Origin: Gammaproteobacteria bacterium
GTDB taxonomy: Bacteria; Pseudomonadota; Gammaproteobacteria; Burkholderiales; Rhodocyclaceae
Direction: 5' to 3'
DNA: 64,000 nt
Assembly (NCBI GenBank): GCA_018825305.1
Contig: JAHJEO010000016.1
Span: 186,001 to 250,000 of the forward strand
The notes beneath the pieces are model-generated. The model saw only the letters and a list, made by a program, of their open reading frames with translations, had not been told where the DNA came from and did not search any database. Shown piece after piece: positions 54,541-63,780 of this stretch. Numbering within the stretch: the first letter of the stretch is position 1; every line of letters starts with the position of its first letter. A program made the translations under genes and the position numbers.

Positions 54541-54788
54541 TGAAAGGTGGCGTCTATCTCGATGCCGAAGCGCCGCAGCTGGTGCAGGCGCGCTTTGCCG
54601 TGGTCAATGTCAAGCGCAGTTCGCGCAAGCGTTTCGCCGAGAATGTGGTGACACCGGTGGCCGATGCCGCGGCCGCGCTGGCCGGCGCCGATCCGGCCAA
54701 CGACCTGCACGCCGCCGAGGTGATGGGTCCGTCGCGGTCCTCGGAAGGCTTCAATTTGTATTACCTCGTTCGCTGGCTGGAGGATTGA
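54540..54788 (+). CDS. Small conserved protein of unknown function
   Basis: 82 aa ORF tightly packed between neighbours. Confidence 0.7.
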   Translation: MKGGVYLDAEAPQLVQARFAVVNVKRSSRKRFAENVVTPVADAAAALAGADPANDLHAAEVMGPSRSSEGFNLYYLVRWLED

Positions 54789-54790
54789 AC

Positions 54791-55180
54791 ATGCATGCCG
54801 AAAAGAAAGTCATTCCCATTTTCCCCGCCGCGTCGAGCCTGAAGGAGAAGGCCGAAGCCGAGGAGGCATCGAACTGCGCCGGCGCCGAACCGTTCGCGCT
54901 GATGGTGCTGGGCGACAGCATGGAGCCCGAGTTCATCGAAGGCGACATCATCATCATCGAACCGGAAGGGCTGGCGACGGACGGCTCCTATGTCTTCGCC
55001 TGGCTCAACGACGAGTGGATCTTCCGCCAGCTGGTCAAGCGCGGCGAGCAATGGCTGCTGAGCCCGCTCAATCCCGCCTATCCCGCCGCCGAGATCGCCG
55101 ACCTCGAACCGGTGCGCGGCGTCATCATCCAGAAGAGCAAGCCGGGGCGCCGCAAGGAAGCGAAGCGCTACGTCGAATAA
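54791..55180 (+). CDS. S24/LexA-type peptidase-like protein
   Basis: FALMVLGDSMEPEFIEGDIIIIEPEGLATDGSYVFAWLNDEWIFRQL. Confidence 0.85.
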   Translation: MHAEKKVIPIFPAASSLKEKAEAEEASNCAGAEPFALMVLGDSMEPEFIEGDIIIIEPEGLATDGSYVFAWLNDEWIFRQLVKRGEQWLLSPLNPAYPAAEIADLEPVRGVIIQKSKPGRRKEAKRYVE

Positions 55181-55205
55181 CCCATTTCATCGCAAAGAGA
55201 GAGCC

Positions 55206-55433
55206 ATGCCTTATTACATTTATCGCATCCCCACCGGGCCGGTGAAGATCCTCGAGAAGATCACCCAGTTCGACGCCTTCAAGGACGCCTCGGCCGAGGC
55301 CAAGCGCATGCGCAAGGAAGTCGACCTCACCAAGATGGCGATCAAGGTGGTGTTCGGCGAGAACGAAATCCAGGCCGAGGAAGCGCTGATGTCGGTGCGC
55401 GAAGCCGAGCCGCTGACCGGCGATGACTGGTAG
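55206..55433 (+). CDS. Small conserved protein of unknown function
   Basis: 75 aa ORF in operon order. Confidence 0.7.
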   Translation: MPYYIYRIPTGPVKILEKITQFDAFKDASAEAKRMRKEVDLTKMAIKVVFGENEIQAEEALMSVREAEPLTGDDW

Positions 55434-55455
55434 GACCTGACCGGAAGCTCGGGCG

Positions 55456-55908
55456 ATGGACGAGACCGCCTACACTTCCGCGCGCGGCGAGATCAACCGC
55501 CTGCCCTGCGTCTTCGAGAAGGCGCTGCTGTCGCGTTGCGTGGTCTGCGAGCTTGCGCTGCGGCACCTGCTGGCCGAGCGCGAGACGGTGGCCTGCACCG
55601 ACCCGCTGGCGCGCGCGGTGTGCGGCCAGATGGCGGGCCTGCTGCGCGAGAAATCCGCCTTCGCCCTCAAGCTCAAGGAGGCGGCGCGGATACTGCCGCA
55701 CGCCATGATGATGAAAATCCAGTGCGGCGGCCTCAACGGACTGAAGGACGTGCTCGACCCGGAGGCGCCGGCGCCCGATGTGCGCCGCCTGATTCGCCAG
55801 GCGCTGGCCGAATACGGCACGCTGGAGGCGCTGCCCTTCTCGCAGATCGTTCAGGGCGTGGCCCATTGGCAGGGACGCAAGCGATTCCATCCCCGGGATC
55901 CGCACTGA
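55456..55908 (+). CDS. Conserved protein of unknown function
   Basis: 150 aa ORF; Cys pair VVCELALRHLL; overlaps next start. Confidence 0.75.
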   Translation: MDETAYTSARGEINRLPCVFEKALLSRCVVCELALRHLLAERETVACTDPLARAVCGQMAGLLREKSAFALKLKEAARILPHAMMMKIQCGGLNGLKDVLDPEAPAPDVRRLIRQALAEYGTLEALPFSQIVQGVAHWQGRKRFHPRDPH

Positions 55909-56963
55909 TGGCATTGCCCCGCCTCGACCGCCTGATCGACACGGTGCAGCGCAACTGCCACGTCACCGACGCCCGCTACGCCCGCGGCATGACGCTGTGC
56001 ACCTATCTGCTTGAGATGCGCGAGTTCTATCGCTGGGAAAACGGTATCCCGCTGGGCGAGGCGCCGCCGCGCAGCGAGGTCGGGCCGTGGCTGTCGGCGC
56101 GCGAGGAGCTTTGGGAAACCCTGGAAGATGCCGAGTTCTCCGCCATCCCGCTCGACGGCGACAGCATCGACCCCTTCGCCGTGGCCGACATCAATCGCCG
56201 CCTGCTGCCCGAGGGGCTGATCTATGGCGCCGGCATCGGCCGCTTCCACAAACCGCATTTTTTCCTTGGGCGCCTGCGGCGCAATGCGACCGAGCAGGGT
56301 GCCCGCGTACTGGTCTGCGGCTGCGAGTATGCGCGCGACCTGACCGCGATTCCGGCCGCGCTGCAGGGCGACACCATCGTCGTGCGCCAGGAGGCGCTGC
56401 GGCAGTGGCTGTGGGAGAAGGCCGAGGCGTGGGCGATGAAGCGGCAGCCCGGCGCGATGCAGGCGGCGCTGGCCGCCTACGGCTATTTCGACGATGGCGC
56501 CGCGGCCCTCGAACGCATGACCGAAGGCGAGACCGATACCCTGATCCTGCACGAGCACGGCGAGTTTTTGGCCGGCCGCCGGCTCGGCCCGGAGTGGGAG
56601 GCGATGCTCGCCGCCATGACGCGCCGCCGCGCAGAGTTGCTGGCGCGGGCGGTGCGCGACAACTGGGCCGATTGCATCAGCACCCTGCCGCGCCTGCTCG
56701 AACGCAAGGCGGACGCCTCGCTGCATTTCTGGTTTTCCAATTTCGACGGCATGCGCCGCGAACTGTTTCCCCTGTTGGTCGCCGGCTACGCCGAGTGGGC
56801 CGGCGGCGGGCCGTGCGAGGCGTTGGAACAGGCGGTCGCGCAAGGCGCTACGCACTGGGGCGAAGTGGCCGGGCAACTGCTGCAAAGCTTTCAGGCGAAC
56901 GGCGCTGACAGCGAAGCCGAATTCGATGAGCTGAGCCACGATCTTGTCCCCATCACGCTCTGA
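55908..56963 (+). CDS. Conserved protein of unknown function (Sfum_1244-like, tentative)
   Basis: 351 aa ORF in operon with MoxR/VWA/DsrS-like genes. Confidence 0.7.
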   Translation: MALPRLDRLIDTVQRNCHVTDARYARGMTLCTYLLEMREFYRWENGIPLGEAPPRSEVGPWLSAREELWETLEDAEFSAIPLDGDSIDPFAVADINRRLLPEGLIYGAGIGRFHKPHFFLGRLRRNATEQGARVLVCGCEYARDLTAIPAALQGDTIVVRQEALRQWLWEKAEAWAMKRQPGAMQAALAAYGYFDDGAAALERMTEGETDTLILHEHGEFLAGRRLGPEWEAMLAAMTRRRAELLARAVRDNWADCISTLPRLLERKADASLHFWFSNFDGMRRELFPLLVAGYAEWAGGGPCEALEQAVAQGATHWGEVAGQLLQSFQANGADSEAEFDELSHDLVPITL

Positions 56964-57018
56964 CGCGGCATAATCGCAGGCAGTTTCCGCCAATCGCCCC
57001 CCAAGTAAAGAAGACGCC

Positions 57019-58485
57019 GTGCACGATCAAATTTCCGCCGCAATCGACGCCGCAACGCGCAATGCCCTGCTGTCCGAGCTGGCCGGCATCGTGCCCGCCG
57101 CCGCCCTGCTGACCGCCGACGAGGATCTCAAGCCCTACGAGTGCGACGGCCTCACCGCCTATCGCCAGGTGCCACTGGCCGTGGTGCTGGCGGCGGACGA
57201 GTCGCAGGTGGTGGCGGTGCTGCGCGCCTGCCACCGCCACGGCGTGCCGGTCGTCGCGCGTGGCGCCGGCACCGGGCTGTCGGGCGGCGCGACGCCCGTC
57301 GGCAATGGCGTCGTGCTGTCGCTCGCCAAGTTCATGCGCATCCTCGAGATCGACCCGCTGGCCCGCACCGCACGCGTCCAGCCCGGCGTGCGCAACATCG
57401 CCATTTCCGAGGCCGCCGCGCCCCATGGCCTCTACTACGCACCCGATCCCAGCTCGCAGATCGCCTGCACCATCGGCGGCAACGTCGCCGAAAACTCCGG
57501 CGGCGTGCATTGCCTCAAGTACGGCCTGACGGTGCACAACGTCCTCAAGCTGCGTGTCGCGCTGATCGACGGCGATATCGTCGAGATCGGCAGCGCTGCG
57601 CTGGATTCGGCCGGCTACGACCTGCTTGCCGTGATGATCGGTTCCGAAGGCATGCTCGGCGTGGTGCTGGAGGCGACGCTGAAACTGACCCCGAAGCCGC
57701 AGGTAGCGCAGGTGGTGATGGCCTCCTTCGACGACGTCATCAAGGCCGGCAACGCGGTGGCCGACATCATCGCCGCCGGCATCATTCCCGCCGGCCTCGA
57801 AATGATGGACAAGCCTGCCACTGCGGCCGTCGAGGACTTCGTCCATGCCGGCTACGACCTCACGGCCGCGGCCATCCTGCTCGCCGAATCCGACGGCACG
57901 CCGGAAGAAGTGGCCGAGGAAATCGCCGCCATGTGCGCCGTGCTGGAGAAGTCCGGCGCGCGTGACTTGCGGGTGTCGCAGAGCGAGGCCGAGCGCCTCA
58001 AGTTCTGGGCCGGGCGCAAGGCCGCCTTCCCGGCGGTAGGCCGCATCACGCCCGACTACCTGTGCATGGACGGTACCATCCCGCGCAAACACCTGGCCCA
58101 CGTGCTGACGCGCATCGCCGAGCTTGGCGAGGAATTCGGCCTGCGTTGCGCCAACGTCTTCCACGCCGGCGACGGCAACCTGCATCCGCTGATCATGTTC
58201 GATGCCAACGTGCCCGGCGAGATCGACCGCGCCACCGGCTTTGGCGCACGCATCCTCGAACTTTCGGTCGACGTCGGCGGCACCATCACCGGCGAGCACG
58301 GCGTCGGCATCGAGAAGGTGCAGCAGATGTGCGTACAGTTCTCGCGCGAGGAACTCGAAGCCTTCCATGCCCTCAAGGCGGCCTTCGATCCGCGCGGCCT
58401 GCTCAATCCCGGCAAGGCCGTGCCGACGCCGCGGCATTGTTCGGAATATCGATTGATCGGCTCGGCAAAGGGAGCGACAACATGA
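57019..58485 (+). CDS. glcD: Glycolate oxidase subunit GlcD
   Basis: PVVARGAGTGLSGGATP, HAGDGNLHPLI, GEHGVGIEK. Confidence 0.95.
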   Translation: MHDQISAAIDAATRNALLSELAGIVPAAALLTADEDLKPYECDGLTAYRQVPLAVVLAADESQVVAVLRACHRHGVPVVARGAGTGLSGGATPVGNGVVLSLAKFMRILEIDPLARTARVQPGVRNIAISEAAAPHGLYYAPDPSSQIACTIGGNVAENSGGVHCLKYGLTVHNVLKLRVALIDGDIVEIGSAALDSAGYDLLAVMIGSEGMLGVVLEATLKLTPKPQVAQVVMASFDDVIKAGNAVADIIAAGIIPAGLEMMDKPATAAVEDFVHAGYDLTAAAILLAESDGTPEEVAEEIAAMCAVLEKSGARDLRVSQSEAERLKFWAGRKAAFPAVGRITPDYLCMDGTIPRKHLAHVLTRIAELGEEFGLRCANVFHAGDGNLHPLIMFDANVPGEIDRATGFGARILELSVDVGGTITGEHGVGIEKVQQMCVQFSREELEAFHALKAAFDPRGLLNPGKAVPTPRHCSEYRLIGSAKGATT

Positions 58486-59543
58486 GCGACCTGACCGAAC
58501 AGTTTGCCGACCGCATTCGTGCCGCGAGCGGCCCGCTGTGCATTCGCGGCAGCGGCAGCAAGGATTTCTACGGCAACGCGCCGCGCGGAGAAGTGCTGGA
58601 GGCGGGCGGCCATCGCGGCATCGTCGGCTACGAGCCGACCGAACTGGTGATCACCGCGCGGTGTGGCACGCCGCTGGCGGAAATAAAGTCGGCGCTGGCG
58701 GAACGGCGGCAGATGCTGGCTTTCGAGCCGCCGTCGTTCGGCGACGCCGCGACGATCGGCGGCGTGGTCGCGGCAGGACTGTCCGGCCCGCGCCGTGCCA
58801 CGGCGGGCAGCGTGCGCGATTTCGTCCTTGGCGTGAAGCTGCTGGACGGCGAAGGCCGCCTGCTTACCTTCGGCGGCCAGGTGATGAAGAACGTGGCCGG
58901 CTACGATGTGTCGCGCCTGATCGCCGGCAGCCTCGGTACGCTGGGCTTGATCTCCGAAGTGTCGATCAAGGTGCTGCCGCTGCCGATGGCCGAGGCAACG
59001 CTGCGCTTCGAACTGCCACAAGACAAGGCGCTGGACCTGATGAATCGCTGGGCTGGCCAGCCGCTGCCGGTGTCGGCCACCTGTTGGGCCGATGACTCAC
59101 TGACACTGCGGCTGTCGGGCGCCGGCACGGCCGTGGAATCGGCCAGTAGCGCCCTTGGCGGCGAGCGCGTCGCCGACGCCGCTGCCGCGCATTTCTGGAC
59201 CAGCCTGCGCGAGCAGCGCCATGCCTTTTTCGCTGCCGATGGTGACGCTGCCGCGCTGTGGCGCCTTTCGGTGCCGTCGATCGCCGGCGCCCTCGACCTG
59301 CCGGGTGCGACCCTGGTCGAGTGGGGCGGCGCCCAGCGCTGGATTCGCGGCGGCAGCAGCGATGCGCCGCGCGCCGCGGCGCTGCGCGTCGGCGGCCATG
59401 CCACACTGTTCCGCGGCGGCGACAAGAGCGCCGGCGTGTTTCAGCCCCTCGATCCGGTGACGCAGCGCATCCACCGCGACCTCAAGCGCTCCTTCGACCC
59501 GCGCGGCATTCTCAATGCCGGGCGCATGTATCCCGATTTGTAA
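58482..59543 (+). CDS. glcE: Glycolate oxidase subunit GlcE
   Basis: GTPLAEIKSALAERRQMLAFEPPSFG; overlaps glcD. Confidence 0.95.
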   Translation: MSDLTEQFADRIRAASGPLCIRGSGSKDFYGNAPRGEVLEAGGHRGIVGYEPTELVITARCGTPLAEIKSALAERRQMLAFEPPSFGDAATIGGVVAAGLSGPRRATAGSVRDFVLGVKLLDGEGRLLTFGGQVMKNVAGYDVSRLIAGSLGTLGLISEVSIKVLPLPMAEATLRFELPQDKALDLMNRWAGQPLPVSATCWADDSLTLRLSGAGTAVESASSALGGERVADAAAAHFWTSLREQRHAFFAADGDAAALWRLSVPSIAGALDLPGATLVEWGGAQRWIRGGSSDAPRAAALRVGGHATLFRGGDKSAGVFQPLDPVTQRIHRDLKRSFDPRGILNAGRMYPDL

Positions 59544-60808
59544 TGGAAACCCACCTCGCCGACTTTATCCGCGATACCACCGCCGGCCGCGAGGCCGAGG
59601 AGATCCTGCGGAAATGTGTGCACTGCGGCTTTTGCACTGCCACCTGTCCTACCTACCAGCTGTTCGGTGACGAACTCGACGGGCCGCGCGGCCGCATCTA
59701 CCTCATCAAGCAGATGCTCGAAACCGGCGTGGCGACCGAAAAGACGCGGCTGCACCTCGATCGTTGCCTTACCTGCCGTTCCTGCGAGTCGACCTGTCCC
59801 TCGGGTGTGCATTACTCGCGCCTGCTCGACATCGGCCGCGAGGTGGTGGCGAGCCGCGTGCCGCGCTACGGCATGGACGGGCTGACGCGCTCGCTGCTCA
59901 AGCATCTGCTGCCGCGCCCGGCGCTGTTCAACCCGGCGATGCGGCTCGGCCAGATGGTGCGGCCGCTGCTGCCCGCCGCGCTCAAGGCCAAGGTGCCGGA
60001 ACGCCGCGACCCCGGCTTGACGCCGGCGCTGCATCATTCGCGGCGCATGATCGTGCTGGCCGGCTGCGTCCAGCCGGCCATGATGCCCGGCATCAATGCC
60101 GCTGCGGCGCGCGTGCTCCATCGCCTCGGCATTTCGCTGGTCGAAGCGCAAGGGAAAAATGCTGCCGGCTGCTGCGGCGCCTTGCGCATGCATCTGGACG
60201 ACGCCGAAGGCGCGCGGGACGATGCCCGGCGCAACATCGACGCCTGGCTGCCCCTGCTCGATGATGGCTGCGAGAACATCGTCATGACCGCCTCGGGCTG
60301 CGGAGTCCAGGTGCGCGACTACGCGCACCTGCTGCAGGACGATGCGCGCTATGCCGTCGGCGCGGCACGCATTGCACTGGCGACGCGCGACATCAGCGAG
60401 GTGGTGATCGCCGAGAAGGCGGCGCTGCTGGAACTGCTGGAAAAGTCGGCGCCAGCGCCACGGCGACGCGCGGTGTTTCACGCCTCCTGCACGCTGCAGC
60501 ACGGCCAGCAGATTCGCGGCGTAGTCGAAGACCTGCTTGCCGCGGCCGGCTTCGATTTGACGCCGGTGAGCGACCCCCACCTGTGCTGCGGCTCGGCCGG
60601 CACCTATTCGGTGCTGCAGCCGGAAATCTCCACCCGCCTGCGCGACAACAAGCTCGGCGGCCTGGGGGTCGGCAGCGACCGGCCGCCCGAGGTCATCGCC
60701 AGCGCCAACATCGGTTGCATCACCCACCTGCAAAGCGGTACGCTCCTGCCGGTACGCCACTGGATCGAACTGCTCGATGCCCGGCTCAAGGAGGCAGCTG
60801 ATGTCTGA
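59543..60808 (+). CDS. glcF: Glycolate oxidase iron-sulfur subunit GlcF
   Basis: CVHCGFCTATCPTY, CLTCRSCESTCPSGV, HASCTLQHGQQIRG. Confidence 0.95.
   Translation: METHLADFIRDTTAGREAEEILRKCVHCGFCTATCPTYQLFGDELDGPRGRIYLIKQMLETGVATEKTRLHLDRCLTCRSCESTCPSGVHYSRLLDIGREVVASRVPRYGMDGLTRSLLKHLLPRPALFNPAMRLGQMVRPLLPAALKAKVPERRDPGLTPALHHSRRMIVLAGCVQPAMMPGINAAAARVLHRLGISLVEAQGKNAAGCCGALRMHLDDAEGARDDARRNIDAWLPLLDDGCENIVMTASGCGVQVRDYAHLLQDDARYAVGAARIALATRDISEVVIAEKAALLELLEKSAPAPRRRAVFHASCTLQHGQQIRGVVEDLLAAAGFDLTPVSDPHLCCGSAGTYSVLQPEISTRLRDNKLGGLGVGSDRPPEVIASANIGCITHLQSGTLLPVRHWIELLDARLKEAADV
60441..60465 (+). repeat. Dispersed motif variant (2 core mismatches), in glcF
   Basis: AAAAGTCGGCGCCAGCGCCACGGCG. 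Confidence 0.65.
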
Positions 60809-61049
60809 AACCACTGAAGGCCAGCAGGATCGTCGCAGCAACCCGCGGCTGCGCATTGTGTTCGTCGAGGCCTATGACGTGCTGGAGCCTTTTTTTGATC
60901 CGGCCAACCAGTGGGGTGGCCAAAGTCTCGAGCACCTGGCCTATCGCGCGCTGCGCGAACGGTTCCCCGGCCTGACGGGCGACGACATCCTGACACTGCT
61001 GGCGGCCGCGCGGCGGGTGTTCGCGGGTGACGGCAAGCCCGCCCCCTGA
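60801..61049 (+). CDS. Small protein downstream of glcF
   Basis: 82 aa ORF overlapping the glcF end. Confidence 0.65.
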   Translation: MSETTEGQQDRRSNPRLRIVFVEAYDVLEPFFDPANQWGGQSLEHLAYRALRERFPGLTGDDILTLLAAARRVFAGDGKPAP

Positions 61050-61068
61050 TCTGTTCCGGGCACAGGCC

Positions 61069-61506
61069 CTAGGCGTTGTTTTCCACCAGCAGTTTGGCCG
61101 TCGCCTCGGCCACGGTCGCGCCGTCCTGGTTCGTGCAGGTGCCGGCAAAGCTGACCATGCCGCCGTTGTGCTTGGGCTTGTCGTCCATGGCCGTTACCGT
61201 CCAGGCCACGGTCAGCGTGTCGCCGGCACGCACCGGCGCGGTGAACTTGATGTTGTGCTCGACGTAGGCGATGGCAGTGCCGTAGAGGATCATGCCCATT
61301 GGCGCCGCCATGACGTTGCTGGTCAGGTAGCCGTGGGCGATGCGGCTGCCGAAACGGGTGCCCTTGCCGTAGGATTCATTGACGTGCAGGGGGTTGAAAT
61401 CGCCGAAGAGTCCGGCACCGAGAACGATGTGGGTTTCGGTGAGGGTCATGGTCGATTCGAAGACGTCGCCGACCTTGAGTTCGTTGTAGCCGCGGCCCGG
61501 GTGCAT
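61069..61506 (-). CDS. MaoC-like dehydratase
   Basis: GDFNPLHVNESYGKGTRFGSRIAHGYLTSNVMAA. Confidence 0.93.
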   Translation of the reverse strand: MHPGRGYNELKVGDVFESTMTLTETHIVLGAGLFGDFNPLHVNESYGKGTRFGSRIAHGYLTSNVMAAPMGMILYGTAIAYVEHNIKFTAPVRAGDTLTVAWTVTAMDDKPKHNGGMVSFAGTCTNQDGATVAEATAKLLVENNA

Positions 61507-61543
61507 GCTGCCTCCTGCGTAATCCAAGGGATGGGCCAATCAG

Positions 61544-61549
61544 TATAAT
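61544..61549 (+). promoter_or_regulatory. -10-like TATAAT directly upstream of the PP2C gene
   Basis: TATAAT ends 6 nt before ATG 61556. Confidence 0.5.
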
Positions 61550-61555
61550 CGCGCG

Positions 61556-62368
61556 ATGCCCCTATCCATCGAAACCGTCTCGGCCCAGCATATCGGCGAC
61601 CGCGGCGAACAGCAGGATCGCGTCGCGATCTTTCCGCATCCGGCGCACAAGGGTGCGTTGCTGGCCGTTTTGGCCGATGGCATGGGCGGCCATTCCGGCG
61701 GCGCGCTGGCCGCGGAGCAGGTGATATTCAAGGCGCGCCACGCCTTCGATGTCGCGCCACCCAATGTTGCGAACGTGCGGGAGACGCTGGCGGCAGGCAT
61801 CAACGACGCCCATGACAGCATCAGGCTCGCGGCAATGACCAGCGAGCAGGACCCGCACAGCACCGCCTGCATCCTGATATTGCAGCCGGGCCGCGTCGAC
61901 TGGGCCCACTGCGGCGATTCGCGCATCTACCATTTCCGCAAGGGCGAGAAGGTCTCGCGCAGCTTCGATCATTCCTACGTCATGGACCTGGTACGCCAGG
62001 GGCTCATCAGCGAGGAGGATGCCGAGAAGCATCCGAACAAGAACGTCCTGCTCTCCTGCCTTGGCGACGATCCGGCGCCGCGCATCGACTACGGCGAGAC
62101 TTCGCCGCTGCAGGACGGCGATGCCTTCCTGCTCTGTTCCGACGGACTCTGGGCCTACTTCACCGACGAAGTGCTGGGCAAGGTGCTCAACGAGTTTCCG
62201 GTGCGCCAGGCCGCCGAGATCCTCATCAACACGGCGCGCGACCGCGGCAAGCCGCGCGGCGACAACATCTCGCTGGCCATCGTCCGCATCAAGGACGTCG
62301 TGCCCGAGAAGAAACTGATGCCGCACCAGATGGTGAAGAAGCCGGGTATGCCCGGCGCCAAGCCCTAG
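61556..62368 (+). CDS. PP2C-family protein phosphatase
   Basis: IGDRGEQQDRVAI, LADGMGGHSGGALAAEQ, AHCGDSRIYHFR, LLCSDGLWAY. Confidence 0.95.
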   Translation: MPLSIETVSAQHIGDRGEQQDRVAIFPHPAHKGALLAVLADGMGGHSGGALAAEQVIFKARHAFDVAPPNVANVRETLAAGINDAHDSIRLAAMTSEQDPHSTACILILQPGRVDWAHCGDSRIYHFRKGEKVSRSFDHSYVMDLVRQGLISEEDAEKHPNKNVLLSCLGDDPAPRIDYGETSPLQDGDAFLLCSDGLWAYFTDEVLGKVLNEFPVRQAAEILINTARDRGKPRGDNISLAIVRIKDVVPEKKLMPHQMVKKPGMPGAKP

Positions 62369-62553
62369 GGTCTGTTCTCATTCTGGCGACGAGTGCGCCA
62401 GACTCGCCCCGTCCCTTCGGGTTGTCGCCCAATGCGGCGTCCGCTTTGTCGCTCGGCTCGCCAAGGGGACGGCCATCGCCTTCGCCTCGCTTCGTGCGGC
62501 CATCCGCATTGGGCGGCAACGCATCTCGCCGACTGAATGAGAACAGGCCCTAG
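62365..62553. mobile_element. MITE-like element with imperfect terminal inverted repeats
   Basis: CTAGGGTCTGTTCTCATTC / GAATGAGAACAGGCCCTAG (18/19) plus internal IR TTGTCGCCCAATGCGG / CCGCATTGGGCGGCAA. Confidence 0.75.
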
Positions 62554-62559
62554 TCGCGA

Positions 62560-63657
62560 TCAGCCGATCCAGCGCCGCCGCCAGAAGATCGCTCCCAGCG
62601 TGGCGGCGACGCCGAGCATCAGTCCGATGGCGATCATGAAGCCGTCGCTGGAATTAAGCAGCGGCATCGCCTTGAAGTTCATGCCGAAGATTCCCGAGAT
62701 CAGCGTTGCCGGCATGAAAATGATGGCGACCACGGTCAGCGCCCGCACTTCCTGGTTGACGCGGTTGCTGATGGAGGACAGGTAGATGTCGAGCATGCCG
62801 GCAATGAGGTCGCGAATTGCCTCCAGCGACTCGATCAGGTGCACCGTGTGATCGTAGATGTCGCGCAGGTAGGGCTGCGTTTCGGCCGTGAAGAAACCGC
62901 GCTCGTTGCGCAGCAGCGTGTTGATGACTTCGCGTAGCGGCCAGATGGCGCGGCGCAGCGTCAGCGTTTCGCGCTTCAGCTGGTGCAGGGCGTGCAGCAG
63001 CGCCGCATCCGGCTTCGCCATCAATTTCTCTTCCAGTTCCTCGCTGCGCTCGCCGATCTGTTCCAGCACCGTGAAGTAGCGGTCGACCAGCACGTCGAGC
63101 AGGGTGTAGGCGAGGTAATCGGTGCCGAGGCTGCGGATGCGGCCCTTGTCCGCCCGCAGCCATTCGCGCACCGGATCGAAGCGGCCGGTGGGCCGTTCCT
63201 GAAAGGTCAGCACGAAGTCCTTGCCGATGACGAAGCTGACCTGCTCCGAGGTCACGGTCAATGTCGCTGGGTCGTAATCGAAAAAGCGGGCGACGAGGAA
63301 GAGGTAGTCGCCGTAATCCTCGACCTTGGGCCGCTGGTCGGTGTTGAGGATGTCCTCCAGCACCAGCGGATGCAGCAGGAAGCGCCGCCCGATCTCGGCC
63401 ATGACGGCAGGCTCGTGCAGGCCGTGCACGTTGAGCCAGAGTCGCGGCAATTGCGGCGCGTAGTCGTGGGCCTGTGCCAGCGATTCGAAGCGGGTTTCGC
63501 CGAGGCTGTCCGGGCCGTACTCGATCAGGTTGATCGCGGCCTGCTCGGTCTTGCGTTCGCCGAGGTGGACCAGCGTTCCGGCGGGCAGTCCGGCCTTGCC
63601 GGAACGCAGCAATCGCGTCTGCCTGCGGTGGGATTTTTCGGTATTCCTCGTCGGCAC
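62560..63657 (-). CDS. corA: CorA-family Mg2+/Co2+ transporter
   Basis: C-terminal VVAIIFMPATLISGIFGMNFKAMP (GMN motif). Confidence 0.95.
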   Translation of the reverse strand: MPTRNTEKSHRRQTRLLRSGKAGLPAGTLVHLGERKTEQAAINLIEYGPDSLGETRFESLAQAHDYAPQLPRLWLNVHGLHEPAVMAEIGRRFLLHPLVLEDILNTDQRPKVEDYGDYLFLVARFFDYDPATLTVTSEQVSFVIGKDFVLTFQERPTGRFDPVREWLRADKGRIRSLGTDYLAYTLLDVLVDRYFTVLEQIGERSEELEEKLMAKPDAALLHALHQLKRETLTLRRAIWPLREVINTLLRNERGFFTAETQPYLRDIYDHTVHLIESLEAIRDLIAGMLDIYLSSISNRVNQEVRALTVVAIIFMPATLISGIFGMNFKAMPLLNSSDGFMIAIGLMLGVAATLGAIFWRRRWIG

Positions 63658-63780
63658 GGCAAGGGTCCTTTGCCTAGGAAAACAGGGGCGATTTAAGTAT
63701 GATTACCGGCTCGCGTCAATGCGGCGGCAGCCATTGCCGGGCCGCGCAACAAAACACAAGAGACACAAGAGAGGATTCCA

